Assembly (NCBI RefSeq): GCF_003991905.1
Contig: NZ_RSCL01000004.1
Location: 124,001 to 188,000 of the forward strand
Length of the DNA stretch: 64,000 nt
From: Dulcicalothrix desertica PCC 7102
Lineage (GTDB): Bacteria > Cyanobacteriota > Cyanobacteriia > Cyanobacteriales > Nostocaceae
Direction: 5' to 3'
Every line of letters starts with the position of its first letter. Within the stretch, counting starts at the first letter, position 1. Below, piece by piece: positions 54,280 to 62,924 of this stretch. The position numbers and the translations under genes were made by a program. Under the pieces are notes generated by a model. That model was not told the origin of the DNA. It did not search any database and was given only the letters and a program-made list of their open reading frames with translations.

Positions 54280-55542
54280 ATGAACATCTCTGAATATATA
54301 GAATCTAAGCGTCATGCGATAAAGAAAGTGAAGAGCGATATCCGCGAACGCTGGAATAACCGTTTGGTTAAGAACTCATGGCATTTACAAGGAACTGACG
54401 GCGCCGCTCAATATCTAGCAAACTACGGTAACAACATTGGCATTGATAAAGTTATAGGGTTTGCAGTGTGTGCGGAACAAGAAGGATACCCGGAAGTTGC
54501 AATGGGGTTTTGGCAGAAAGCTTTTGAAATTGAAACAGGTGCGGCGCCAGTTCCAAAAAAAACAAAAGCTGCTGTTAAGGCTTCCACCAGTCCAGAGTCT
54601 ACGGTTATTGTAGAAGCGGCGCCAAAGTTAGTTGAAGAGTTACCATCACATTTGCAACCTGGACGAATTGTAACGATGCAGGCAGTTGATGCACCGTTTG
54701 ACCGCTCATATTATATAGATTCTCCTGATTATTGGGGACAACCTAAACGGGATGGTAATAGGTTGGTAGTAGTTGCAACGAAAGACAAAGTTTATTATCA
54801 GTCCCGCTCAACCAACATAAAAGCACAACCATCTATAGAAATTAATAATTTATTGCTTGAACTAGCAAATCAAATAGGTACTTTTGTTCTTGATGGTGAG
54901 TTATACTATCGGTCTTCAACAGGTAGTGAACATCGAACTGCACCGCAAGCAGCAATGGTAAATGAGCAAAATGGACAACCTGTTGTCGCAATACCTATTT
55001 ACGCTATTTTTAAAGCTTTGTGGTTCTCTGGGCAAGATTTAACTAATAAAAGTGAAGTTGAACGCATTGCAGCTGGAGAAAAAATCGGCAAACATTTAGA
55101 TACTCAATATTTTGAAGTTGTTCCAACTGCCAAAACTCAGGCAGAAAAAGCATCTCTAGCAACTAAACAGCAATCTGAGGGTAGAGAAGGTGAAATATGG
55201 GTATCACATAGCTGCCAATATACTGGCGGAAAAGATACACGCACTTATGTAATGGTACGTACAAAATATAATTTGGAATTAGATTTAATTATCACCGAAT
55301 GCACCAAAACAACTGTAGTTGGTAGACCATTTAGTGCTATTAATGTGGCACAAGAAGTGAAGGGTAAATTAGTACCAATGGGTTCAGTTGGTACAGGATT
55401 TTCACAACATGATATGGAAGAAATTGCTCGGCGCCACTCTGCAAACCCCGGAAGCGTTAAAATTACAGTGCGCTGTCAAGGCTTAACCGAACGCGGTAAA
55501 CTATGGCACGCGCGCTTCATCGGAATTTGTGAAGATAAATGA
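54280..55542 (+). CDS. Second ATP-dependent DNA ligase
   Basis: 420 residues. An N-terminal helical domain (about 1-90; KVKSDIRERWNNRLVKNSWH, FWQKAFEIETG), a Pro/Ala/Thr linker, then the adenylation domain: WGQPKRDGNRLVV (Lys156-x-Asp-Gly), FVLDGELYYRS, EGREGEIWVSH and VMVRTKYNLELDLIITE. It ends in an OB-like domain (GSVGTGFSQHDMEEIARRH). It lacks the DNA-binding domain and nuclease of the 31528 ligase. Together with NAD-dependent LigA (not in view) the cell would have at least three ligases. The next gene starts 6 bases after the stop, but is unrelated in function. Confidence 0.88.
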   Translation: MNISEYIESKRHAIKKVKSDIRERWNNRLVKNSWHLQGTDGAAQYLANYGNNIGIDKVIGFAVCAEQEGYPEVAMGFWQKAFEIETGAAPVPKKTKAAVKASTSPESTVIVEAAPKLVEELPSHLQPGRIVTMQAVDAPFDRSYYIDSPDYWGQPKRDGNRLVVVATKDKVYYQSRSTNIKAQPSIEINNLLLELANQIGTFVLDGELYYRSSTGSEHRTAPQAAMVNEQNGQPVVAIPIYAIFKALWFSGQDLTNKSEVERIAAGEKIGKHLDTQYFEVVPTAKTQAEKASLATKQQSEGREGEIWVSHSCQYTGGKDTRTYVMVRTKYNLELDLIITECTKTTVVGRPFSAINVAQEVKGKLVPMGSVGTGFSQHDMEEIARRHSANPGSVKITVRCQGLTERGKLWHARFIGICEDK

Positions 55543-55548
55543 GTATAT

Positions 55549-57051
55549 TTGAAGATGAAAAATATATCAACACTTAAATGGAAAGAATTTTTATGGTTCA
55601 ACTTATTTATACCTGGTATATTTTTTATCTTCGCTTTTTATATAATGCCGATTTGGCGAGCATTTGAATTTGATACAAGCGATGAAGGAATCGAATTAAT
55701 CAAAACGTCTTTATATTTACGGGGATTTGATTTATATACACAAATATGGAATGACCAACCACCACTCTCAACTATTGTTTTGGCTCAGTGGTTTCGTTGG
55801 TTTGGTGAGTCGATAGTTTCAGCAAGACTTTTAGTTTTATGTTCTTCAACGCTACTTGTGTGGTCATTTTGTCAAACTATACGCATTTATGTAGGTAATA
55901 TTGCAGCAACTGCAGGCGCCTTTTTGTTAGCTATCTCTTGTAATTTCCTCAGAGTTAGTGTTTCTGCAATGATTGGTCAGCCAGCGTTAGCAATGGCAAT
56001 GATGTCTATTTATATGTTAATGCTGTATAGACAGAAATTATCAAAGAGTTTAATTATAACATCTGGTATCTTTTTAGCGCTGTCGCTACAAATTAAATTA
56101 TTTACTGCGTTTTTAGTCCCACTAATTATATTAGAATTGATTAATATCAGATTAGAAAAAGATTCTTGGCAATTTAAAAAAGATATATTTGTTGATATTC
56201 TTACTTGGATAGGCTCTTGTGGATGTGTTTTTTTGCTAATTAGCTTTATATCTAATTCCTTGAGCTATGAGCAATTATTTGGCTCTCATTTTGATGAAGA
56301 TGTTAAAACAGCATTTGATGTAGGTAATAGTGTGAGACTAACACTTTCGTTTTTGTTACAAGATTTTGATTATATGCTCCTAGCAATTCCAGCAATAATA
56401 ATTATCTTTAAAAAACGCGAATGGAATAAAGCTTTTCCAATCATTTGGCTCTTAACAGCATTTTTGCTCATTCTTACTCATAAACCTGTTTGGTATCACC
56501 ATTATCTGTTAATTTCAATACCATTAACTTGGCTAGCTACCTACGGGGTAGAATTAGCAATTAATTATTTGAGAAAAAACCGTAATAAGTTACAAACAAA
56601 GCTAAATAATCTTCCCAAAATATCTTTACATAAATTATCAACTTATTTTTTAATATTATCGCTATTTTTCATTCCAGTTAAACTGACTATTATCACGATG
56701 GAAAATAATAAATATATTCAAGAAAGTAAAGAAAAAGTTGAATTACTAAATGTTGTATTAAATCATAAACAAAATACGCAATGGATATTTACAGACTGCC
56801 CAATTTATGCATTTTACGCTGGGTTACGTATTCCACCAGAGGTAGCTGTTTTATCGCATATCAGACTTCGCTCAAACACTATCACGCGCGAGCAGTTTCT
56901 CTCAGTCTTTAAAAATTACCGTCCTGAACAAGCTTTATTTTGCAAATCTAGAATGATTCGCGATTACGTTGATAGTCATATCAGCCAGTATTATACAAAA
57001 ACATTTGAAAACGGCGCCGGAACTCACTATTTATTAAAAGAGAAATTTTAG
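55549..57051 (+). CDS. GT39-like (ArnT/PMT type) membrane glycosyltransferase
   Basis: 500 residues with about 10-12 hydrophobic segments. The first periplasmic loop shows FDTSDEGIELIKTSLYLRGF, the acidic D-E-G motif of the GT-C/PMT_2 group, followed by TQIWNDQPPLSTIVLAQWF. It probably transfers a sugar from a lipid carrier on the outer side of the plasma membrane. AAGATGAAAAAT gives an alternative start 6 bases on. Acceptor unknown. High AT content relative to neighbours. Confidence 0.85.
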   Translation: MKMKNISTLKWKEFLWFNLFIPGIFFIFAFYIMPIWRAFEFDTSDEGIELIKTSLYLRGFDLYTQIWNDQPPLSTIVLAQWFRWFGESIVSARLLVLCSSTLLVWSFCQTIRIYVGNIAATAGAFLLAISCNFLRVSVSAMIGQPALAMAMMSIYMLMLYRQKLSKSLIITSGIFLALSLQIKLFTAFLVPLIILELINIRLEKDSWQFKKDIFVDILTWIGSCGCVFLLISFISNSLSYEQLFGSHFDEDVKTAFDVGNSVRLTLSFLLQDFDYMLLAIPAIIIIFKKREWNKAFPIIWLLTAFLLILTHKPVWYHHYLLISIPLTWLATYGVELAINYLRKNRNKLQTKLNNLPKISLHKLSTYFLILSLFFIPVKLTIITMENNKYIQESKEKVELLNVVLNHKQNTQWIFTDCPIYAFYAGLRIPPEVAVLSHIRLRSNTITREQFLSVFKNYRPEQALFCKSRMIRDYVDSHISQYYTKTFENGAGTHYLLKEKF

Positions 57052-57195
57052 TGAGCTATCACTCACTAAAAATCATAATAATGTTTACATAATAAAACTT
57101 TTTGATTGTATATTGACGAACTTGTAAAGTTGGAATATAAAAGATTAACTTGTGATGGGATATATTATTGGAATTCAAAATTGAGGTAAAGACAC

Positions 57196-57300
57196 ATGGC
57201 TATTAATTTCAGTGAAGTTTATCAAATTATTATTATTGCTTCTATTGCAAGCTTTGTATTATCTTCAGGCATGTGCTTGACGGCGCCTAAAGTTAAATAA
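57196..57300 (+). CDS. 34-residue single-span membrane peptide
   Basis: Codes MAINFSEVYQIIIIASIASF and continues to VK at codon 34. A GAGG ribosome-binding site lies at 57183-57186. It has one hydrophobic helix (YQIIIIASIASFVLSSGMCL) and a short basic tail. It does not match the small photosystem or cytochrome b6f subunits I know. It is an intact frame with good start context in a region otherwise without genes. Confidence 0.6.
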   Translation: MAINFSEVYQIIIIASIASFVLSSGMCLTAPKVK

Positions 57301-57403
57301 TATTTAAAATTTTTTCTCTGTCTCCTCTGCGTCTCTGTGGTGAAAATATTATTACCACAGAGGCATTGGTAAATATGTGATTTATCTGAGACGTGATATA
57401 TCT

Positions 57404-57425
57404 GAGACGTGACATGTCACGTCTC
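57404..57425. terminator. GAGACGTGACATGTCACGTCTC palindrome
   Basis: A perfect 22-base palindrome, preceded by a partial direct copy (GAGACGTGATATATC at about 57388). It overlaps the end of the minus-strand membrane gene. Related to the GTAGAGACG family; likely terminator. Confidence 0.7.
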
Positions 57426-57806
57426 TACATTTATGGACATCAACCCAGCGTAACCAATTAAACACGAATATCCCCCAAACAAAAAGGCGCCATATCTTCC
57501 TGCTGTTTCAGGTTGCATATTCACCATTAATTCAGAAAAAGTCGAAAGCACCAGCACTTCACCTAACATTCCCGGCAAAGCAAGACACACCGCACCATAT
57601 AACCAATATTGCGACTCAATGCGGCGCCACTTCATTAACCCTATACCAACAGCACTGTACAAAAGACCAGTGACAATTACATTCATCCAATATCCAAGCG
57701 TAGAGCTTTCAAAAAAGTAAGACCCAGCTAGACGGTAAACTAATGTACCTACTGCCCAAATAATCAGACCTAACGAAAAAAGAATAATTCCATCTTTACG
57801 GCTCAT
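57417..57806 (-). CDS. DUF5367-like four-helix membrane protein
   Basis: Start at 57806 (MSRKDGIILFSLGLIIWAVG), supported by GGAAGGAAG upstream; the longer frame to 57893 would run through the operator sites. 129 residues with four hydrophobic helices (IILFSLGLIIWAVGTLVY, WMNVIVTGLLYSAVGIGL, YGAVCLALPGMLGEVLVL, GAFLFGGYSCLIGYAGLM). It resembles the DUF5367 family. It is divergent from a TetR regulator and probably controlled by it. Confidence 0.75.
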   Translation of the reverse strand: MSRKDGIILFSLGLIIWAVGTLVYRLAGSYFFESSTLGYWMNVIVTGLLYSAVGIGLMKWRRIESQYWLYGAVCLALPGMLGEVLVLSTFSELMVNMQPETAGRYGAFLFGGYSCLIGYAGLMSINVET

Positions 57807-57827
57807 AGCTACTTCCTTCCATGTTAA

Positions 57828-57874
57828 TGTAATAGCTGTTACGTTAATAATTAGTGTAATAGCCGTTACGTTAA
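57828..57874. promoter_or_regulatory. Two direct copies of a TetR operator GTAATAGCYGTTAC
   Basis: TGTAATAGCTGTTACGTTAA (57828-57847) and TGTAATAGCCGTTACGTTAA (57855-57874), 27 bases apart, each containing a near-palindrome GTAAY-AGCT-RTTAC. They fill the gap between the divergent DUF5367-like gene and tetR. Likely autoregulatory sites for the TetR protein. Confidence 0.8.
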
Positions 57875-57880
57875 CTGTCA

Positions 57881-58420
57881 ATGAGTAGACCACCCGAACC
57901 TCAAAAAAAGGAAGAGCTTTTAGAAAAGTGCTTAAATGCTGCCATCGAGACAGGCAGCTTAGACTGTAGCATTAACGTTATTGCCAAGCGCATTGGTACA
58001 AGTGGACGGATGCTTGTGTATCACTTTGGCTCGAAGCAAGAGTTAGAGAAGCAGGTGATAAGTCTTTTAGAAAGGCGCCTGCGTGATAAATTATGGTCAT
58101 TCCAACTGGCAACAGATGATAAGACAAAAGCTTTGATTCAAATGTGGGAGCATTTCACATCTAAAGAATTGCACGGTTTGCTCAAACTGACTATGGAACT
58201 AAACCAGCGTGCGGTACAAGGTGATGTTGAAACGCGACAATTTTTGGAGCTTGAAATTCAAAAGTGGTTGGAAGCGCTATCACAGCTTTTACACGATGAG
58301 AATAAAGCGTTAATACTGCTGCACTTATTTCAAGGCGCCGTGTTAGATTATCTCACGACAGGAAACGTACAGCGTGGGGAGCAAACAATTAGGAATTTTA
58401 TAAAACTCTGTTACGAATAG
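57881..58420 (+). CDS. TetR family transcriptional regulator
   Basis: 179 residues. N-terminal HTH with INVIAKRIGTSGRMLVYHFG and SKQELEKQVISLLERR; the C-terminal helical domain contains HGLLKLTMELNQRAVQGDVE. It starts 6 bases after the second operator copy, and the divergent gene codes a membrane protein. Ligand unknown. Downstream is the remnant of an OstA/LptA-like gene. Confidence 0.9.
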   Translation: MSRPPEPQKKEELLEKCLNAAIETGSLDCSINVIAKRIGTSGRMLVYHFGSKQELEKQVISLLERRLRDKLWSFQLATDDKTKALIQMWEHFTSKELHGLLKLTMELNQRAVQGDVETRQFLELEIQKWLEALSQLLHDENKALILLHLFQGAVLDYLTTGNVQRGEQTIRNFIKLCYE

Positions 58421-58443
58421 AAAGCTTGCTGCGAGGAAAACAT

Positions 58444-58629
58444 GAATGTTGCTCAATCTTTATTCCCCAAAACAATAAACTCGAAGCAAAAGCAGACAAA
58501 CTAATTTTCGTAAGCAGTAAATAGCAGTTTATCCTATCAGGTAACGTACAAATCCATCAAAAAGGTCAACTATTGCAAGGTGATAAGTTTATCTGCTCTT
58601 TAGTAGAGAGGAAATGTATTAAAGATTAA
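58444..58629 (+). pseudogene. OstA/LptA-like domain remnant
   Basis: One frame reads IFIPQNNKLEAKADKLIFVS, a TAG stop, then QFILSGNVQIHQKGQLLQGD and KFICSLVERKCIKD. The GNVQIHQKGQLLQG pattern is typical of LptA/OstA repeats for lipopolysaccharide transport. N-terminus and most repeats are missing. Confidence 0.5.
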
Positions 58630-58719
58630 AATAATTCGCGCACGTTAATTTTTACCTATTCTTAGATATAATGGAGTACAATATGTAGAAGTTAATTGAT
58701 TAAACTTAGGTGAGTAATA

Positions 58720-59019
58720 ATGGATAACTGGAATATTTTATTGGAAAGTACAGATGATGGTTTTACGACAGCGACAGTTTTGGAAGTTCCTAGCTTTCAA
58801 ACTACTGATAAAACTAAACAAGGCGCAGTAGAAAAAATTCAGCAGTTATTACAAGAACGTTTAGCCAAAGCCGAGATTGTTAAAATACCGGCACCAATAC
58901 AACCAGTTGCCGCAGAACATCCTTTGATGAAATTCGCTGGGATTTTTAAAGATGACCCAGACTTCATGGAAATCATCAAAGAAATTAGAGCGGAACGTGA
59001 GTTGGACAGTGATGTATGA
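58720..59019 (+). CDS. VapB-like/HicB-like antitoxin of a PIN toxin
   Basis: 99 residues. AGGTGAG lies 8 bases before the ATG. The N-terminal half (NWNILLESTDDGFTTATVLE) looks like a HicB fold; the C-terminal half (HPLMKFAGIFKDDPDFMEII) is the segment that cyanobacterial PIN-toxin antitoxins use to bind their partner. The toxin gene that follows, overlapping by ATGA, is deleted, so the antitoxin is left alone. Confidence 0.75.
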   Translation: MDNWNILLESTDDGFTTATVLEVPSFQTTDKTKQGAVEKIQQLLQERLAKAEIVKIPAPIQPVAAEHPLMKFAGIFKDDPDFMEIIKEIRAERELDSDV

Positions 59020-59179
59020 GCTTATGGATTCTTGATACCGACCTTTAGCAAAAAATAAAATTGAAAAAGACTTAAGAATAGCCTCCATTACTCTTGTTAA
59101 CAATGCAACAGTAGTCACACGTAATTATAAAGACTTTTCCCAAATACCAAACCTTAAAATAGAAAATTGGCAAGATTGA
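59016..59179 (+). pseudogene. VapC (PIN domain) toxin with internal deletion
   Basis: Starts MSLWILDTD (first acidic residue of the PIN active site), then breaks in a stop; after a frame change the end reads KIEKDLRIASITLVNNATVV, TRNYKDFSQIPNLKIENWQD and stops at 59177-59179. About 85 middle codons of a normal ~130-residue toxin are missing. Start overlaps the antitoxin end by 4 bases. Confidence 0.75.
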
Positions 59180-59268
59180 GTAATAAATACGGAAGACCTG
59201 CAGTTTGCGGAATATAATCTACAAAATTGATAGTAAGCAATATGCATCCGTACAAGATACAGCCACAG

Positions 59269-59643
59269 TTATTCTGTAGTTAATGTAGAAAGGAAAGAAC
59301 TTGCATACAGTGCAGCTTGGGTTCTGTCTCTCAAACCCAAGCTACTTAAGATATTAGTGACGTGGTTTTTGACAGTGTTTTCGGATATATATAGTGTGCG
59401 TGCGATTTCACGGTTATTGGCGCCAGTGGCAATTAAACGTAATACTTGTAATTCTCTGGGGGAAAGTTCTAATAGTTCTTGGGGAATATTTAATTTTACA
59501 GGTTGAGTAGCAGATTGGGAAAATGCTTTTTCAAATAACCCTGGCCCCATATGCGTGTAACCTTGATGTACTGCGCGTATTGCTGCTGCTAGTTCCTCGG
59601 AGGGAGTATCTTTGAGTAAATAACCTTTGGCGCCGAAGCGCAT
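59269..59643 (-). pseudogene. Truncated LuxR/NarL response regulator
   Basis: 124 residues begin inside the end of a receiver domain (RFGAKGYLLKDTPSEELAAA) and include a complete LuxR HTH (LSPRELQVLRLIATGANNRE, ENTVKNHVTNILSSLGLRDR). The receiver Asp and about 85 residues are missing; upstream DNA is AT-rich with no continuation. The DNA-binding domain could still be expressed from the internal ATG, but no promoter or ribosome-binding site is evident. Confidence 0.75.
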
Positions 59644-59781
59644 TGCTTTTTAGTTTGTATAAAAATCTAATTATCACATTTTCCTCTAACCACCTTAAAT
59701 AATCACTAGTACTTTATTCCTATTTATGTTTAGGACTATCGAATCATTTCAATCTTTAGGCTAATCACTATACTTCTGAAA

Positions 59782-61155
59782 GTGGCTAAAATACAGCAAG
59801 TAAAACTAATGCTTCCTATACAGCAAATTCAACGTTTTCTTCAAGTATTCGGCAAATCAATTGCACTACTCTGGTCTGCTTTGCCTATTCTTACCGTCTT
59901 ACTAATTATATGTCAGTTGCTGCAAGGTTTGGCGCCTGCAGTTAGTGTATGGATTGTTAAACAAGTAGTAGATACTATTAGTGCAGCATTAACACAAAAA
60001 GTTGATGTTAGTACAAATATGACATTTCTGCTAACAGGTTGGATTGCAGCTTTGATGCTAGAGTCATTGTTGCCACCTTGGGTAACAGTAATTCAGGGTA
60101 ATCTCAATGAAAGGTTGATGGGACACATTAACCTGAAGTTGATGCAAAAAGCTAATACATTTGAAGATTTACAAGCGTTTGAAGATACTTTGTTTTATGA
60201 CCGTTTACAAATATTGCGCTCAGAAGCAAATCAAAAACCTTTATATCTACTAACAGGTTTGGGTTACTTAGGGAAGCAACTCGCTACCATGTTAACTATT
60301 GCGGGATTGTTATCTTCTTTAGGTTGGTGGATTCCTACACTGTTATTTGCTGTATCTTTACCTCAAGCTTATGTTTCGTTTCGACTTGAAGAAACAGCTT
60401 GGCAAGTCGCTGAGGGCAAAAGTCAGCAAATACGACGGATGGAATATTTTTCCTCTGTCCTGCTTACAGATACTTATGCTAAAGAAGTTCGTTTATTTGG
60501 TTTAGGCAAATTCATTGTAAACCGTTATCAGCGTGCTTTCACTGACTGGCATCAAGCACAGTCTAACATACGTTTTCGTCAAGCTCGATGGTCAATGTTA
60601 TCTGCCTCAATAAGTGCTATTGCCAATGCTGGTATATTTTACTGGGTTGTACAGCAAGCTCTCCAAGGATATTTAAGTGCAGGAAGCGTTTTACTATATA
60701 TACAGTCGCTGGCATATTTTGAAGAAAGCATTGCCGAAATTGCTTATTCACCAATATTGTTTGAAGCGCTGGTGTATATGCGCTCTCTATTTGAGTTTCT
60801 CGTGCGACAGCCAACTTTGTATATAAACCCTTCTCCTGTTACCGTACCCCTGAATTTTACAAGTGGTATTGAATTCAAAAACGTTTCGTTTAATTACCCC
60901 GATGGCAGGTTAGCACTTTCTAATATCAGTTTTACTATTCACTCAGGAGAGACTATAGCACTCGTTGGTGAAAACGGCGCCGGAAAGACTTCTTTGATTA
61001 AATTACTTACACGCTTATATGACCCAACGTCGGGAAGTATATTTGTTGATAATACTAATTTACAAGATTTGGATATTACCGAATGGCGCCAGCGTATTAG
61101 TGTAGTGTTTCAAGATTTTGGTAAGTATTCTTTAACGATTATATACATCATATGA
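59782..61155 (+). pseudogene. ABC exporter truncated inside its ATPase domain
   Basis: 457 residues: six-helix membrane domain (LLWSALPILTVLLIICQLLQ, ...), then an ATPase domain with Walker A LVGENGAGKTSLIKLLTRLY and Q-loop ISVVFQDFGKYSL, and then only TIIYII and a stop. The LSGGQ signature, Walker B, D-loop and His switch are absent, so it cannot hydrolyse ATP normally. A normal protein has about 600 residues. Its stop overlaps the MacB-like permease start by 4 bases (ATGA), which points to a deletion that joined two transport operons. Confidence 0.85.
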
Positions 61156-62351
61156 ATATACTAGAAAATTTTAACATGGCAGTTAAAACTTTGACAGTTA
61201 ATAAAATGCGAAGTCTTCTTACCATGTTAGGAATAATTATTGGTAATGCTTCGGTAATTGTAATGGTAGCAGTCGGAGAAGGGGCACAACAATTTACTAA
61301 ACAGCAACTCGACTCAATGGGACCAAATCAATTATCAGTATGGGCTGCACAAAGCGCTTCTGAAGTAACTACTGAAGCAACTGAATTAACATTAGCAGAT
61401 GTAGAAGCTATTCAAAAAGCGCCATCTGTAATTAAAGTGGCGCCACAAATAAGCGCAAACCTTCAATTAATATATCAAGGACGTGCAACTAAAGCCAGCG
61501 TTACAGGTACAAACCCATCTATATTATATGTCCGCAACTTAAAAGTGCGCCAAGGACGTTTCTTTGATAGCACCGAACAAAAGCAAAATGCACAAGTAGT
61601 TATTTTAGGCGCCGCCATTGCCAGTAAGCTATTTAGTAGAGAGAATCCACTTAGTAAAGAAATACAAATTAATAATATTAACTTTCAAGTCATAGGGTTG
61701 ATGCAACAAAAAGGCGCCTTTTTAGGAATAAACTATGATGATGCCGTTTATATTCCGATTACAACTGCAGCAGACCAATTAATTGCTAGACGCTCAGTAA
61801 AAGGAATAACAGTAGATTTTCTAGAAGTCTCTGCAAAGGATAAACAGGGAGTACGTGCAGCAGCATTTCAAATAAATAACATACTAGCACTTCGACACAG
61901 CAAGAAAAAATTCACAGTATCAGCCAATAAATCACTACAAGATTTGGTAGGTAACATTACAGCAGCATTAAGCGTATTTTTAACCCTTATAGCCGGAATT
62001 TCATTATTCGTCGGCGGTATTGGTATTATGAATATTATGCTTGTATCAGTAACCGAACGTACAAAAGAAATTGGTCTACGCAAAGCAATAGGCGCCCCTA
62101 GTAATTCTATACTCACTCAATTTCTGATCGAAGCTATCATATTATCGGTTGGTGGTGGGTTAATAGGCACAACTATAGGAGTTGGTAGTGCCATGCTAGT
62201 GAGCATTTTCACACCTCTAAAACCAAATGTACCAATAAGCGCAATTTTTTTAGCAACTAGTGTATCTGGTGGTATAGGATTACTATTTGGCGTGGCGCCT
62301 GCACGTCAAGCTGCGCGGCTAGACCCCATTGTCGCACTTAGAAGTGATTAA
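61152..62351 (+). CDS. MacB-like ABC transporter permease
   Basis: 399 residues: TLTVNKMRSLLTMLGIIIGN with the first helix, a periplasmic MacB_PCD domain, and three C-terminal helices with GISLFVGGIGIMNIMLVSVT and ERTKEIGLRKAIGA, the conserved FtsX/MacB coupling motif. Cyanobacterial relatives (DevC-like and MacB-like) act with a separate ATPase and a membrane-fusion protein. Here the gene upstream is a truncated, unrelated ABC exporter and no ATPase or fusion protein follows, so the permease is orphaned. It is intact. Confidence 0.88.
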   Translation: MNILENFNMAVKTLTVNKMRSLLTMLGIIIGNASVIVMVAVGEGAQQFTKQQLDSMGPNQLSVWAAQSASEVTTEATELTLADVEAIQKAPSVIKVAPQISANLQLIYQGRATKASVTGTNPSILYVRNLKVRQGRFFDSTEQKQNAQVVILGAAIASKLFSRENPLSKEIQINNINFQVIGLMQQKGAFLGINYDDAVYIPITTAADQLIARRSVKGITVDFLEVSAKDKQGVRAAAFQINNILALRHSKKKFTVSANKSLQDLVGNITAALSVFLTLIAGISLFVGGIGIMNIMLVSVTERTKEIGLRKAIGAPSNSILTQFLIEAIILSVGGGLIGTTIGVGSAMLVSIFTPLKPNVPISAIFLATSVSGGIGLLFGVAPARQAARLDPIVALRSD

Positions 62352-62483
62352 ATTTAAAATTAAAGATTTTGAGTTTTATAGGTTTAGCGTAGTACTACTC
62401 AAAGACAGTGACTCAACTGCATTCACATAAATGTTTCCTGCATTCTGATATCATGTCCGGGAGCGTAACCATAATAAAATCAT

Positions 62484-62514
62484 TGTAGAGACGCGATGTT
62501 CCTCGCGTCTCTAC
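62484..62514. repeat. GTAGAGACGCGA palindrome
   Basis: GTAGAGACGCGA pairs with TCGCGTCTCTAC around a short centre. Family of 13574, 41310, 44157. Confidence 0.7.
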
Positions 62515-62536
62515 GTGACGTGGTAATTATGGGTAA

Positions 62537-62755
62537 TCAAGCGGACATGATATGACTTCCTCGGCTAAAGTAAACCCGACTCCCAGAATTAATGTTAAAT
62601 TGAGTAAAACTATGAAATAAATTGCTACCGCGAGCGGCGCAGCCATAAATAAAGGCATTAGGTGAAATTAACCTACCTAGTCCCGAATATGGTAAAATTT
62701 GCGCGCTTACAGGTAATTGAAATAGTCAAATTATAGAAAATAATCGCCAGTTCAT
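62537..62755 (-). pseudogene. Filamentous haemagglutinin N-terminal remnant
   Basis: From 62755: MNWRLFSII, a TGA stop, then LFQLPVSAQILPYSGLGRLI and GSNLFHSFTQFNINSGSRVY, ending in TGA at 62537. The AQI-P signal-cleavage region followed by GSNLFHSF-FN is the start of haemagg_act (two-partner secretion) domains. Only about 70 residues of a large protein remain, with a stop in the signal peptide. Confidence 0.7.
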
Positions 62756-62885
62756 AAATTTTAATATAAGTTTTCGGTATTGAGCCGCTGCAATTTTACT
62801 GCTTTTGCAATAGGAGTTTTAATTGTAGAGAATTAGTAAATGTATAGGACTATCCAAATCAGTTGCTTGTGTAAATCCCCCCTAA

Positions 62886-62904
62886 CCCCCCGAAATTCGG
62901 GGGG
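62886..62904 (-). terminator. C/G hairpin after the CHAT gene
   Basis: CCCCCCGAAATTCGGGGGG is a strong hairpin 20 bases beyond the CHAT gene stop on the minus strand; part of a common cyanobacterial intergenic repeat (CCCCCCTAACCCCCC). Similar sequence supplies the stop of the ligase-DHH gene. Confidence 0.6.
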
Positions 62905-62924
62905 AACAAGAGAGATTGAAATGT

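Larger units (their letters stand above)
62352..62924. other. Intergenic region with repeats and an FHA remnant
   Basis: Contains a GTAGAGACG palindrome (62484-62514), an FHA remnant on the minus strand (62537-62755), and a C/G-rich hairpin (62886-62904) just before the end of the CHAT gene. Nothing else recognised. Confidence 0.5.
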
